A stretch of 64,000 bases of DNA from Acidimicrobiales bacterium. GTDB taxonomy: Bacteria > Actinomycetota > Acidimicrobiia > Acidimicrobiales > AC-14. Shown here in pieces: positions 23,792-32,415 of this stretch. The notes below the pieces were generated by a model, which saw only the letters and a list, made by a program, of their open reading frames with translations, was not told the DNA's origin and did not search any database. Position 1 is the stretch's first letter; the number at the start of each line of letters is the position of its first letter. A program made the translations under genes and the position numbers. The DNA lies in NCBI GenBank assembly GCA_025463925.1, contig JAODBK010000046.1:1-64000 (forward strand), in the 5' to 3' direction.

Positions 23792-25339
23792 ATGTCGATA
23801 GGGGAGCTTCTTCTTCGCGATGTGCTCTTCCGAGACGTGGATCTGTACGCCCGCGACCCAGCCGTCATTTCGGATGACGTGCAGCTCAATTGGGAAGAGC
23901 TCGCGTCGCGGGTGATGCGGCTGGCGAATCAATTGCGCTCACAAGGCATCGGTGTCGGCGACCGGGTGGCAGCGATGCAGGGAAACGGATTCGAACTGGT
24001 GGAGATTGCCTATGCCGCCGCGGTGCTGGGCGCGGTACTCGTTCCGGTCAGCCCGAGACTCGCGCAGCCCGAGGTCGAGTTTCTCAAGAACGACGCCGAG
24101 GTTCGTTTCGCATTCGTCGAGCGCGACCACAAGGCGCGCGGTGTCTTCTCAGACGTTGCGGTCGTAGAGACCCGCAGCAAGGACTACGACGAGTTCCGGG
24201 ACGCCGGCGACGCGTCGGAGCCACCTGAAGTGGCAACGCCGGACACTGCGGTCTTGCAGCTCTACACGTCGGGCACGACCGGACGGCCCAAAGGCGCAGT
24301 CGTGACGCAGCGAGCAATGATCCAAAACGGGCTCACGGTGCAGCTGTCACAGGGACTCACGCATGCCGATGTGTTCCTTTCGGCGACACCACTTACTCAT
24401 GCTGCCGCCGGCACGCGGATCTTCAGCCTCGGTCTCGACGGCATCGCTCATGTCATTCTCAGCAAGTTCTCCTCCGAACGTTTCTTCGAAGCAGTGGCGA
24501 GGCATCGCGTGACGACGAGCATCGTGGTTCCGACGATGCTCGCCGATCTCCTCGACGCGCCGACGCGAGCCAATGCCGACCTCTCCAGCCTTCGGCTTCT
24601 CGTCTATGGGGCCGCGCCGACCTCGCCAGCCCTGGTCGAGCGGGCCATTGCCGAGCTCCAATGTGGTCTCTTGCATGGTTACGGCCTCACGGAGACCTGT
24701 CCGGCACTCACGGCACTGACTCCCGACGATCACCGACGCTTCGCAGTGGACCCAGGGCTACGGCATCGACTCCAGTCGATCGGACGACCGGTACCCAGCG
24801 TGCGTATTCGCATTGTCGACGGCGCCGGCGATGACCTTCCTCCCGGCGAACCGGGCGAGCTGATGGTCCGATCAACCAAGACGATGTCGGCGTACTGGCA
24901 CAACGCTGAAGCGACGGCGAAGGCATTCAACGATGGCTGGTTCGCCACCGGTGATGTGGGCTATCGCGACACCGACGGCTACATCTTCCTGGTTGAGCGG
25001 AAGAACGACATGATCATCTCCGGCGGGATGAACATCTACCCCTCCGAAATCGAGCGCGTCCTCCTCCTCGACGGCGCGGTGCGGGAAGCTGCCGTTGTTG
25101 GCGTTCCTGCGGAGCGCTGGGGAGAACGACCTGTGGCCTTCGTCAGTTTCAAGGAGGGCGTGGATCCCGATACGGACCGACTTACGTCGTTGTGTCGTGA
25201 ACATCTTGCTGGTTACAAGCTGCCGACGAGGATCGAAGTGATCAACACGCTGCCCCGAAACGAGACCGGCAAGGTCCTCAAGCAGGCGTTGCGTGAACGC
25301 GCCGCGATGGACTCGGCAGTGACAGTGCCCCGGCAGTGA
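23792..25339 (+). CDS. Acyl-CoA synthetase (AMP-dependent ligase)
   Basis: The 515-residue ANL enzyme has the phosphate-binding loop YTSGTTGRPKGAV, GYGLTETCP, the hinge DGWFATGDVGYRDTDGY and the catalytic Lys in NETGKVLKQ. It converts a carboxylic acid to its CoA thioester using ATP. ATG 23792 has GAAGG upstream. Its stop overlaps the GTG of the next gene. Together with the CoA-transferase it points to CoA-bound intermediates. Confidence 0.87.
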   Translation: MSIGELLLRDVLFRDVDLYARDPAVISDDVQLNWEELASRVMRLANQLRSQGIGVGDRVAAMQGNGFELVEIAYAAAVLGAVLVPVSPRLAQPEVEFLKNDAEVRFAFVERDHKARGVFSDVAVVETRSKDYDEFRDAGDASEPPEVATPDTAVLQLYTSGTTGRPKGAVVTQRAMIQNGLTVQLSQGLTHADVFLSATPLTHAAAGTRIFSLGLDGIAHVILSKFSSERFFEAVARHRVTTSIVVPTMLADLLDAPTRANADLSSLRLLVYGAAPTSPALVERAIAELQCGLLHGYGLTETCPALTALTPDDHRRFAVDPGLRHRLQSIGRPVPSVRIRIVDGAGDDLPPGEPGELMVRSTKTMSAYWHNAEATAKAFNDGWFATGDVGYRDTDGYIFLVERKNDMIISGGMNIYPSEIERVLLLDGAVREAAVVGVPAERWGERPVAFVSFKEGVDPDTDRLTSLCREHLAGYKLPTRIEVINTLPRNETGKVLKQALRERAAMDSAVTVPRQ

Positions 25340-25920
25340 GCGAGGCGAGAGTCCGGCGCTTGAGTCAAGCGGACGCCCTTGCCGCGGCGGAAGCGGCAGG
25401 GATTCCCGGGGCGGCGGCGAACCTCAGCTCCTTCCGGGTCCTGCTCCGACATCCTGGTCTCGCTCGAGTCATGAACGATCTCCTCGCGCTGCTCGCGCGC
25501 GACGCGCGGCTGGACTCGCGGTTGCGGGAGCTCGCGATCATGCGGATCGGCTGGCTCACGGAATCGGACTACGAGTGGACCCAGCATTGGCGTATCGCGC
25601 GCAAGCTCGGCGTGCCCGACGACGATCTCCTCGGGGTTCGGGACTGGAAGGCCTACGCCGGCTTCGGGCCGGCAGAGCGCGCCGTGCTCATGGCGGCCGA
25701 CGAGCTCGTGGTGGATGGTTCCATCACGGCCACGACATTTGGGGAATGCAGCGAAGCCTTGCAGGACGACGAGCTTGTCCTGCTCGAGCTGGTAGCCACC
25801 CTCAGCACGTGGCGGATGATCGCTTCGATTCTTCAGAGCCTCGATGTACCGCTCGAGGAAGGGGTCGACAGCTGGCCGCCGGACGGCCGCAGCCCTGCAG
25901 ATGTGAGCGTCGCCAACTGA
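25336..25920 (+). CDS. Carboxymuconolactone decarboxylase-like (CMD fold) protein, copy 2
   Basis: The protein has 194 residues. The core LRELAIMRIGWLTESDYEWTQHWRIARKLGV is the CMD signature with the YEWxxH pair and no CxxC, so it is not an AhpD-type peroxidase. GTG 25336 overlaps the ligase stop (GTGA). It ends the third unit of the regulon and is followed by a strong hairpin. It is a distant relative of the protein at 14392. Confidence 0.8.
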   Translation: MSEARVRRLSQADALAAAEAAGIPGAAANLSSFRVLLRHPGLARVMNDLLALLARDARLDSRLRELAIMRIGWLTESDYEWTQHWRIARKLGVPDDDLLGVRDWKAYAGFGPAERAVLMAADELVVDGSITATTFGECSEALQDDELVLLELVATLSTWRMIASILQSLDVPLEEGVDSWPPDGRSPADVSVAN

Positions 25921-25970
25921 CGCTTCCAGTCGCCGAGCCGGCTGTTTCCCCTGGGCCGGCCGACGAGGAG

Positions 25971-25997
25971 CCCGGGGGGGCATTTCGCTCCCCCGGG
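25971..25997. terminator. Hairpin terminator between convergent genes
   Basis: CCCGGGGG (25971-25978) pairs perfectly with CCCCCGGG (25990-25997). It lies between the stop of the CMD-like gene and the stop of the convergent monooxygenase-like gene and could serve both strands. No T-run follows. Confidence 0.7.
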
Positions 25998-26014
25998 TGA
26001 TCCGAGCTGGCGAG

Positions 26015-26374
26015 TCACCGCCCGCCGCTCAGCGTCCGATACACCGTTACCGGCGCATCGAAGCTCTTGAGAGTGGCCTCCAATTGTTCTGACGGGTCCC
26101 CGAACACCTCGAGCACCCCGATGTCGACCGTCTCCAACAGCCGATCGAACGAGGCCGTGGCCATGTGGTTGAGCATCGCGTCGGAATCCTCGTACATCTC
26201 GATCATGAGGAGCCGTTCCGACGAGCCGTCGGTGAAGAACTGATACGCGAGGACACCGGGCTTTCCGAGCGTCTTGCTCCACTGTTCGTAGGCCGCGGCC
26301 TTGGCGTCCTCGAAGCGTCCCGGACGCGCTGACAGGACTCCCTTGATGGTGATCGTTTGCGTGCTGTTCGGCAT
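26015..26374 (-). CDS. ABM-domain (antibiotic biosynthesis monooxygenase-like) protein
   Basis: The 119-residue protein has the dimeric alpha/beta-barrel pattern (ITIKGVLSARPGRFEDAKAAAYEQWSK, then VLAYQFFTDGSSERLLMIEMYEDSDAMLNHM). Family members are small cofactor-free quinol monooxygenases or dimerisation domains. ATG 26374 has AGGAG six bases upstream. It is divergent from the ribose-type importer genes, and operator copy D is in the shared gap but oriented toward the importer. Confidence 0.78.
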   Translation of the reverse strand: MPNSTQTITIKGVLSARPGRFEDAKAAAYEQWSKTLGKPGVLAYQFFTDGSSERLLMIEMYEDSDAMLNHMATASFDRLLETVDIGVLEVFGDPSEQLEATLKSFDAPVTVYRTLSGGR

Positions 26375-26461
26375 TGCATGCTCCTAACGCATCGTCTCGA
26401 TGGCGAGGCATCCGGCGGACCGGAGGGGAACGTGCGATCGCTCGAGCGGTCAAGGCGGCTG

Positions 26462-26525
26462 TTGACACTGCTTCCGCGGCCGCCCATACTCCAACCGTAT
26501 AGTGGCGCTAGCAGCCAGTATATGG
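26462..26525 (+). promoter_or_regulatory. Promoter with shared operator, copy D (ribose-type importer unit)
   Basis: TTGACA (26462-26467), 17 bases and CATACT (26485-26490) form a promoter. The operator TAGTGG (26500-26505), 13 bases, TATATGG (26519-26525) follows. It ends 37 bases before the ATG at 26563. Confidence 0.74.
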
Positions 26526-26562
26526 ATATATCGCTTGCGGAGACATCGACTGAGGGCGCCTG

Positions 26563-28107
26563 ATGGACAACGAGGCCGTGCTCGAGCTGCACAACGTGGC
26601 CAAGACGTTCGAGGGTCAGGTCGCGTTGTACGGCTTGGACCTTTCGATCGCTTCCGGAGAGATACACGGTCTCGTTGGACACAACGGTTCAGGTAAATCG
26701 ACCCTGATCAAGATTCTGGCGGGCTTTCATCGACCTGATCCGGGCGCCGACGGACGGTTGGCCGGCAATGCATTGACGTTCGGGTCGAGCACGGCCGCCG
26801 CTGCGGCCGGCATCCGCTTCGTTCATCAGGAGCTTGGACTCATCGATGAACTCGATGTCGTCGACAACCTGTGCTTGTCCCGGCCGTACCGCAGGTCAGG
26901 GTTCATTCGCCTTCGGCGAGAGCTCAGGGATGCCGAAGCGATGCTCAGCAGTCTGGGGATTCACCTGGACGCCCGCCGGCCCGTCGGCGAAATGCGAGCC
27001 TCCGACCGGGTGCGGGTTGCCATCGCGCGAGCGGTGGACGGATACCGCCAGGGCGCGATCAGTCTGCTCGTTCTCGATGAACCTGACACCTTGCTGCCGA
27101 CGGAGGAGATGAATCGGCTGTTCGATCTGATCCGGACGGTTGCTTCGCTCGGCGTCGCCATCCTTTACGTGTCACACAATCTGTCCGAGGTCATGGACTT
27201 GGCGGACAGGATCACCGTTCTCAGGGACGGAGAGCGCGTCTGGTCCGGTGGATCCCATCAATTGCAATACGAGGAACTCGTTGCATTGGTGGTTGGGAAG
27301 CCGGCCGAGGCGGAGATCACTGAGCCAAAGGCCCTCATCGATCTCGAGTCCGAGGGCCCAATCTTCGAGGCCATATCCGTCAGTGGTTGGGTTGTGGACG
27401 ATGTCAGCGTCGCCGTCTCCCGGGGCGAGATTGTCGGCCTTGCCGGGTTGGCCGGCTCAGGGCGCGACGAGTTTCCATCGATCATCGGTGGTGCGCAGGA
27501 ATGCATTGCCGGCGAACTGAGAGTTCGCGGTGTGGTGGTGAAGGCCGGATCACCGCGACGAGCCGCGGCTTCGGGCATCGTGCTCATGCCGAGCGATCGC
27601 CGCCGTCAGGGTGCGGTCGTCAAGATGAACGCTCGCGAGAACATCACGCTGCCTACGGTCGGCAGGAGTCACGCGCTGAAGTGGATGGGTATCCGGAGTG
27701 AACGAACGGACAGCCGTGCCTGGCTCCAAAGAATTGGCGTGACGCCGGCCGCTCCGGACCACCCGTTCGAGACTTTCAGCGGGGGCAATCAGCAAAAGGT
27801 TCTCCTCGCCCGAGCACTCCGGACGAATCCTGCGGTACTCGTCCTCGACGATCCGTTCCAGGGGGTCGACCTCGGAGCTGTTCTCGCCGTTTCCGCGCGG
27901 TTGAAGGACGCCGCACGGGCTGGCGTCGCGATCATCGTCGCCTCCACTGACCCGGCAGAGCTCGTGGAACTGTGCGATCGGGTGCTCGTCTTCCGGGGAG
28001 GCCGAATCGCTGCCGAGCTCAGAGGAGACGATCTGACGGTGGCAAATGCGTTCGTCGAGAGCGGCGGTAGGACGGAGTCGAGCGAACCGCACGGGATCGC
28101 GCAGTGA
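26563..28107 (+). CDS. Ribose-type ABC importer ATPase with two nucleotide-binding domains
   Basis: The 514-residue protein has two tandem NBDs as in RbsA/XylG. NBD1 has Walker A GHNGSGKS and Walker B LLVLDEPD, but its signature region reads EMRASDRVRVAIARA instead of a clear LSxGxxQ. NBD2 has no canonical Walker A (GLAGLAGSGRDEF, normal for this family), signature FSGGNQQKVLLARAL and Walker B VLVLDDPFQGVDLGA. This family drives uptake of sugars and other polyols, and some members import steroids, autoinducers or terpenoid-like compounds. Its stop overlaps the permease start. Confidence 0.86.
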   Translation: MDNEAVLELHNVAKTFEGQVALYGLDLSIASGEIHGLVGHNGSGKSTLIKILAGFHRPDPGADGRLAGNALTFGSSTAAAAAGIRFVHQELGLIDELDVVDNLCLSRPYRRSGFIRLRRELRDAEAMLSSLGIHLDARRPVGEMRASDRVRVAIARAVDGYRQGAISLLVLDEPDTLLPTEEMNRLFDLIRTVASLGVAILYVSHNLSEVMDLADRITVLRDGERVWSGGSHQLQYEELVALVVGKPAEAEITEPKALIDLESEGPIFEAISVSGWVVDDVSVAVSRGEIVGLAGLAGSGRDEFPSIIGGAQECIAGELRVRGVVVKAGSPRRAAASGIVLMPSDRRRQGAVVKMNARENITLPTVGRSHALKWMGIRSERTDSRAWLQRIGVTPAAPDHPFETFSGGNQQKVLLARALRTNPAVLVLDDPFQGVDLGAVLAVSARLKDAARAGVAIIVASTDPAELVELCDRVLVFRGGRIAAELRGDDLTVANAFVESGGRTESSEPHGIAQ

Positions 28108-29177
28108 CCGAAGGCCTGGGTCTACTGGAGGTCGAGGAGCGGGAACATCGAGAGTCGGGCTCCGACGCACGCGGGCGCCGACTCTTCGACGGCCTGCGCA
28201 CCAACCTCTCCGTCGGTCGGATCAGCGGCGTCTACATGGGCGTTGTGATCATCGCAGTGTTCTCGCTGTGGCTGCCCGATGTGTTTCCGACGGTCACGAC
28301 ATTCCAGAGTGTCTTGAGCGGTCAGGCCGTCACGGGCATCGCCGCGGTAGGACTGCTGTTCGCGCTGGCGGCCGGGGCATACGACCTGTCGGTCGGTTAC
28401 ACGATGAGCGTCGTGGGGATCTCGACGGCTCTGTTGTTCGACTCGGGCATGAATTGGGGCCTCGCCGTCTTGATCGGAATCCTGATCGCCTGCGCGATCG
28501 GCGTGGTGAACGGCGCGCTCGTCGAGTTCCTCGGCATCGACTCCTTCATCGCGACGCTTGCCACCGGAGCGCTCCTGCAGGCGGCGGCGCTGGGTCTGTC
28601 CGGGGCTCGACAGATAACCGGGTTTCCGAAGGGATTTCTGCACTTGAGCACCGCTTCAGCCGGAGGTGTACCACTCGACTTCATCTTCCTGATCGGCTTG
28701 GCGCTTGTCGCGTGGTACATCCTCGTACACACGTCTTTCGGGCGACGCCTCTATGCCATCGGCTACGGCAGGGAGGCAGCGCGGCTCGCCGGTGTGACGG
28801 TGAGGAGGTCGAGCTTCTTCGCCTTCGTGCTGACGGCGATGTACGCCGGCATCGCCGGCGTCGTTCTGTCGGGACGTATCGGCGTGGCATCACCGGACAT
28901 CGGCTCGTCTTACCTGATTCCGATCTTTGCGGCCGCGCTTCTCGGCGCGACCCAGATCCATCCGGGCCGACCGAACGTCTGGGGAACGCTCATCGCCACC
29001 TACCTCTTGGCAACGGGCACGGCGGGGCTGCAGCTCGCCGGCGGCACGACGTGGGTCGCCAATGTCTTCAATGGAGTCGCGCTGATCTTTGCCGTCGGTT
29101 TGGCGGTGTTCCAGAGGAAGGTTGCGTTGTGGCGTCGCATTCGGTCGAGGTCCAAGGCTGTCGCGAGAAGCTCGTGA
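28104..29177 (+). CDS. Ribose-type ABC importer permease
   Basis: The 357-residue BPD_transp_2 (RbsC-like) permease has about ten membrane helices. Family segments are GLLFALAAGAYDLSVGYTMSVVG, DSFIATLATGALLQAAALGLS and TSFGRRLYAIGYGREAARLAGV. GTG 28104 overlaps the ATPase stop. A roughly 40-residue hydrophilic N-terminal extension precedes the first helix. The cognate binding protein is at 31151 under its own copy of the promoter. Confidence 0.86.
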   Translation: MTEGLGLLEVEEREHRESGSDARGRRLFDGLRTNLSVGRISGVYMGVVIIAVFSLWLPDVFPTVTTFQSVLSGQAVTGIAAVGLLFALAAGAYDLSVGYTMSVVGISTALLFDSGMNWGLAVLIGILIACAIGVVNGALVEFLGIDSFIATLATGALLQAAALGLSGARQITGFPKGFLHLSTASAGGVPLDFIFLIGLALVAWYILVHTSFGRRLYAIGYGREAARLAGVTVRRSSFFAFVLTAMYAGIAGVVLSGRIGVASPDIGSSYLIPIFAAALLGATQIHPGRPNVWGTLIATYLLATGTAGLQLAGGTTWVANVFNGVALIFAVGLAVFQRKVALWRRIRSRSKAVARSS

Positions 29178-29196
29178 GTTGTCGAAGGGGGGATCA

Positions 29197-30336
29197 GTGA
29201 CTTCTGCGCGTCAAGAGGTGGCCGAGGCGATGGCCGCGGCGGCGACCGCAGTGCTGGGCTCGCTCGAAGCGGATCAATTGGACGTGATGGCCAAGGCATT
29301 CCCCAGTGACGACGAGCGAAGGCTTTGGTTCTACAGTCCCACCGACCACGGCGGGATGGCACTCTGTGACCTGCGCCCCGCCCAGCAACGCCTGGCGCTC
29401 AAACTCGTCGCCACCGGCCTCTCACGCGCCGGCTACGTGACAGTGACCACCATCATGGGTGTCGAGAACGTGCTCGACGAGCTGGAGGGATTCACCGAGT
29501 CGTGGGGTCATGAACGCGCGCGGGATCCGGCGCGCTACTACCTGCGGATCTTCGGTGACCCAGGCGCCGAGGCGAACTGGGCATGGCGCTTCGGCGGCCA
29601 CCACGTATCGATCAACTACACCGTGATCGATGGCCGGCTGAGTGCGATGACGCCGTGCTTCCTGGGCGTGACGCCGGCGAGTTCGCCGCTGCTCGGGCCA
29701 CACCCCTTGCGGCCGCTGGCCGGCGCGGAAGACCTCGGGCGCGAGCTCGTGCGCTCGCTCGACGCGGATCAACGCGCACGTGTTGTGTTGTCGCCGGTGG
29801 CACCGATGGACATCGTCGGAGCGAATCGGCCCCGAGTGGGGGAGGGCGACCTTCCGCTGCCGCTCGCCGATCTCTGGCGCAGCCCCTTCGGAGGTGCGCT
29901 CGACCAGCGACTGCGCACCATCGATGCCGAGGCCGAGCGGGCCGCGGGTCTGAGTGCCGGCCACCTCGAAGCGCTGCGACTGTCGCTTGCTCCGAAGGGC
30001 CTGCGTGCTTCGGCACTCGGTTCGGGCCAGCAGGAGCTCCTCCGCGCCCTTCTCGATGTGTACGTCAGGCGCATGCCTGATGCGGTCGCCGACGAGGAGG
30101 CTGCGAAGTACCGAGGCGAGCACCTCGACAAGCTGACCTTCGCGTGGGCCGGCGGGATGGAGCCTGGCGAGGGCCACTACTACCGCGTGCAAGGACCACG
30201 GATGTTGGTCGAATACGACAACACCCATCGCGGCGCGAACCATGTTCACACTGTTTGGCGTGACCCCGACGGCGACTTTGGCGAGGACGCGCTGCTGAGC
30301 CACCACATCACTTCGCACGGAGGTGCACCCCATTGA
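29197..30336 (+). CDS. DUF3500-domain protein
   Basis: The 379-residue soluble protein fits DUF3500, a family of unknown function: ERRLWFYSPTDHGGMALCDLRPAQQRLALKL near the N-terminus, RYYLRIFGDPGAEANWAWRFGGHHVSINYTV in the centre and HYYRVQGPRMLVEYDNTHRGANHVHTVWRD at the end. The clustered His residues (GGHHVS; NTHRGANHVHTVWRD) look like a metal site. GTG 29197 has GGGGGGA upstream. It lies between the permease and an isochorismatase-like gene, with coupled stops and starts, so it belongs to the pathway. Confidence 0.83.
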   Translation: MTSARQEVAEAMAAAATAVLGSLEADQLDVMAKAFPSDDERRLWFYSPTDHGGMALCDLRPAQQRLALKLVATGLSRAGYVTVTTIMGVENVLDELEGFTESWGHERARDPARYYLRIFGDPGAEANWAWRFGGHHVSINYTVIDGRLSAMTPCFLGVTPASSPLLGPHPLRPLAGAEDLGRELVRSLDADQRARVVLSPVAPMDIVGANRPRVGEGDLPLPLADLWRSPFGGALDQRLRTIDAEAERAAGLSAGHLEALRLSLAPKGLRASALGSGQQELLRALLDVYVRRMPDAVADEEAAKYRGEHLDKLTFAWAGGMEPGEGHYYRVQGPRMLVEYDNTHRGANHVHTVWRDPDGDFGEDALLSHHITSHGGAPH

Positions 30337-30947
30337 GCACGCGTCCCCCCGATGGCACGGCCGCTTTGGCGACCGAGGCACTGTTGGTCATGGATGTGCA
30401 GAACGGTGTGGTGGAGCATTACGCCAGCCAGCCGGAGCCGCTGCTGTCGGCCCTGCAAGGAGCCGTGTCTGCGGCCCGGGCGGCCGGTGTTCAGGTCATC
30501 TATGTCCGCGTGGCTTTCCGAGAAGGGGCCCCAGAGATCAGTCCACGAAATCTGCTCCTGTCGGCGGTCGCGAAATCGGGTGGTATGGGCGAAACCGAAC
30601 CGGCGACACAAGTGCATGCTGCCATCGCGCCCCAACCCGGCGACATCGTGATCACGAAGAAGCGAGTGAGCGCATTCGCCGGAAGTGATCTCGACGTGGT
30701 GCTGCGGTCGCTCGGCATCGAATCGCTTGTGTTGAGCGGCATCGCGACCAGCGGCGTGGTGCTCTCCACACTTCGCCAAGCCTCGGACCTCGACTTCGAG
30801 ATCACCGTGCTCCGGGACGGATGCGACGACACCGACGCCGAGGTGCACCGTGTGCTGTTGGACAAGGTCTTTCCCCGTCAAGCAACTGTCGTGACGAGCG
30901 ACGAGTGGATCGCGCATCTCGGCCGTGGGCCGTCGGCTACGAGCTGA
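30333..30947 (+). CDS. Isochorismatase-fold hydrolase with the nucleophilic Cys replaced
   Basis: The 204-residue isochorismatase-like protein has the conserved Asp (LLVMDVQNGVV) and Lys (ITKKRVSAFAGS). The Cys-bearing motif of amidases (GVxTDxCV) reads GIATSGVVLSTLRQA, with Val at the Cys position. Cys-lacking members such as PhzD hydrolyse vinyl ethers rather than amides, so an amidase function is unlikely. The TTG start overlaps the stop of the DUF3500 gene. Confidence 0.82.
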   Translation: MSTRPPDGTAALATEALLVMDVQNGVVEHYASQPEPLLSALQGAVSAARAAGVQVIYVRVAFREGAPEISPRNLLLSAVAKSGGMGETEPATQVHAAIAPQPGDIVITKKRVSAFAGSDLDVVLRSLGIESLVLSGIATSGVVLSTLRQASDLDFEITVLRDGCDDTDAEVHRVLLDKVFPRQATVVTSDEWIAHLGRGPSATS

Positions 30948-31056
30948 GGATTCAAATGTCGACGCGCCGAACGTGTCGGCGTGAGCGCGATCTGGGTCAT
31001 CACTGCGCGGTTCACTCGCACCCTCCGCCGTCGCGGCGACAGCAATCGCGGAGGTA

Positions 31057-31124
31057 TTGACATCGGTGGGGCGCGATCGTACGGTGAGCTTGACCATCTA
31101 GTGGTTACTAAAACCATTATATGG
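31057..31124 (+). promoter_or_regulatory. Promoter with shared operator, copy E (binding-protein gene)
   Basis: TTGACA (31057-31062), 17 bases and TACGGT (31080-31085) form a promoter. The operator TAGTGG (31099-31104), 13 bases, TATATGG (31118-31124) follows. An ATG contained in the operator is in frame with the gene but is not the likely start. Confidence 0.74.
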
Positions 31125-31150
31125 CACAACGAGGAAATAGGGGGCTTCCG

Positions 31151-32335
31151 GTGACTGACGGTAAGAGCGGATCTCGGCGCGGAACTCGGCGGTCATCCGG
31201 ACGCTTTGGGATGAGTGGGATGGCCATCGCGATGCTGTTGGGGGTCGCGTTGCTCGCGAGCGCCTGCTCGAGCAGCAAGAAGAGTCAGGCTGCGGTCCAG
31301 ACGACGACCCAAGGCAGCAACGACGGCGTGGCGAAGGCGCGGGCATTCGTCGCCGCCCATTCCGACAATCCGACATCGATCGCAGTCACCGACCCGGTTC
31401 CCGCCAAGCCACCCACCGGGAAGAAGATCGTTTACATCCAGCTCCCGCAGACCGGATCTTTGGATTTCGGCGCTGGGATCAAAGACGCGGCCGCGATCCT
31501 TGGTTGGACCGTTGAAGTCGTCGAGACACAGCCGACCCCGGAAGCGGTATCGAACGCGATGAGCATCGCCGTGGAGAAGAAGCCCGACGCAGTGATCTCG
31601 GGTGCGGCGTTTGCGGTGTCGACCTTCGCGAAGCAAGTCGCCCAACTAGCGGCAGCCGGCATCCCGTTCGTAACCGCCAACACCCAGGATCCGCTCGGAA
31701 ATGGGGTAACGGCAAACATCGGCAGCGGTGCTGACTTCACGCGCCGGGGCCAGTGGATGGCGAATTGGATTGTGGCGGATTCCGATGGCAAAGCCGACAT
31801 CGCCGTCTTCAACCTCAGCACGTTCCCTGTCCTCAATCTCCTGGTCGACGGACTGAAATCGACGCTGACCGAGCTGTGCTCCTCTTGCAAGGTCGCCGTC
31901 AACGACGTGCTGGCCTCATCGATCAGCACGACCCTTCCGGGCGAGATCGTTTCCTACTTGCGAGCCCATCCTTCGGTGACATACGTCGTGACTGCGTTCG
32001 GCGACATGACGCTGGGACTGCCTGCTGCTCTTCAGGCCGCGGGCTTGACGTCAAAGGTCAAAGTGGTCACGCAACATGCGAGCAAGGCGAATCTCAAGAA
32101 CATCCAGGACGGAACCGAGGCCATGAACCTTCCGGAACAGGGGATCGAAAGTGGCTGGATGATGGTCGACGCCGTGGTCCGCGCCTTCGCCAAGGCTCAA
32201 ATTCCTGAGAAGCAGTACGAGACCACGACTGGCAACTACGTCACGAAGGCGAACGTGAGTACGGTTTCGACAGATCATTACATCGCCGTCACCGACTATC
32301 AGGCGCAGTTCGCGAGGCTGTGGCTCGTGAAGTGA
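31151..32335 (+). CDS. Ribose-type ABC importer substrate-binding lipoprotein
   Basis: The 394-residue lipoprotein starts at GTG 31151. Its signal peptide (MSGMAIAMLLGVALLASAC) ends in the lipobox ASAC. The Peripla_BP_4-like fold shows VSNAMSIAVEKKPDAVISGAA, IPFVTANTQDP and the second-lobe segment VTYVVTAFGDMTLGLPAALQAAG. It is the binding component for the 26563/28104 importer, transcribed from its own operator-controlled promoter, which allows a higher level than the membrane components. Confidence 0.86.
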   Translation: MTDGKSGSRRGTRRSSGRFGMSGMAIAMLLGVALLASACSSSKKSQAAVQTTTQGSNDGVAKARAFVAAHSDNPTSIAVTDPVPAKPPTGKKIVYIQLPQTGSLDFGAGIKDAAAILGWTVEVVETQPTPEAVSNAMSIAVEKKPDAVISGAAFAVSTFAKQVAQLAAAGIPFVTANTQDPLGNGVTANIGSGADFTRRGQWMANWIVADSDGKADIAVFNLSTFPVLNLLVDGLKSTLTELCSSCKVAVNDVLASSISTTLPGEIVSYLRAHPSVTYVVTAFGDMTLGLPAALQAAGLTSKVKVVTQHASKANLKNIQDGTEAMNLPEQGIESGWMMVDAVVRAFAKAQIPEKQYETTTGNYVTKANVSTVSTDHYIAVTDYQAQFARLWLVK

Positions 32336-32394
32336 CCATGTGCAAGGCGCCGCACATTCGCGATCGCTAAGCCTCGATCCACCGATGACATGCC

Positions 32395-32413
32395 ACCCGG
32401 CTGCCGGCCGGGT
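32395..32413. terminator. Hairpin between convergent genes
   Basis: ACCCGGC (32395-32401) pairs perfectly with GCCGGGT (32407-32413) around TGCCG. It lies between the stops of the binding-protein gene and the convergent kinase-like gene. It has no T-run. Confidence 0.6.
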
Positions 32414-32415
32414 CG

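Noticed and set aside
31121-31150. ATG at 31121 as start of the ribose-type binding protein
   Set aside because: This ATG is part of the operator block TATATGG, which occurs at five other sites with no consistent frame. The GTG at 31151 is closer to the signal peptide.
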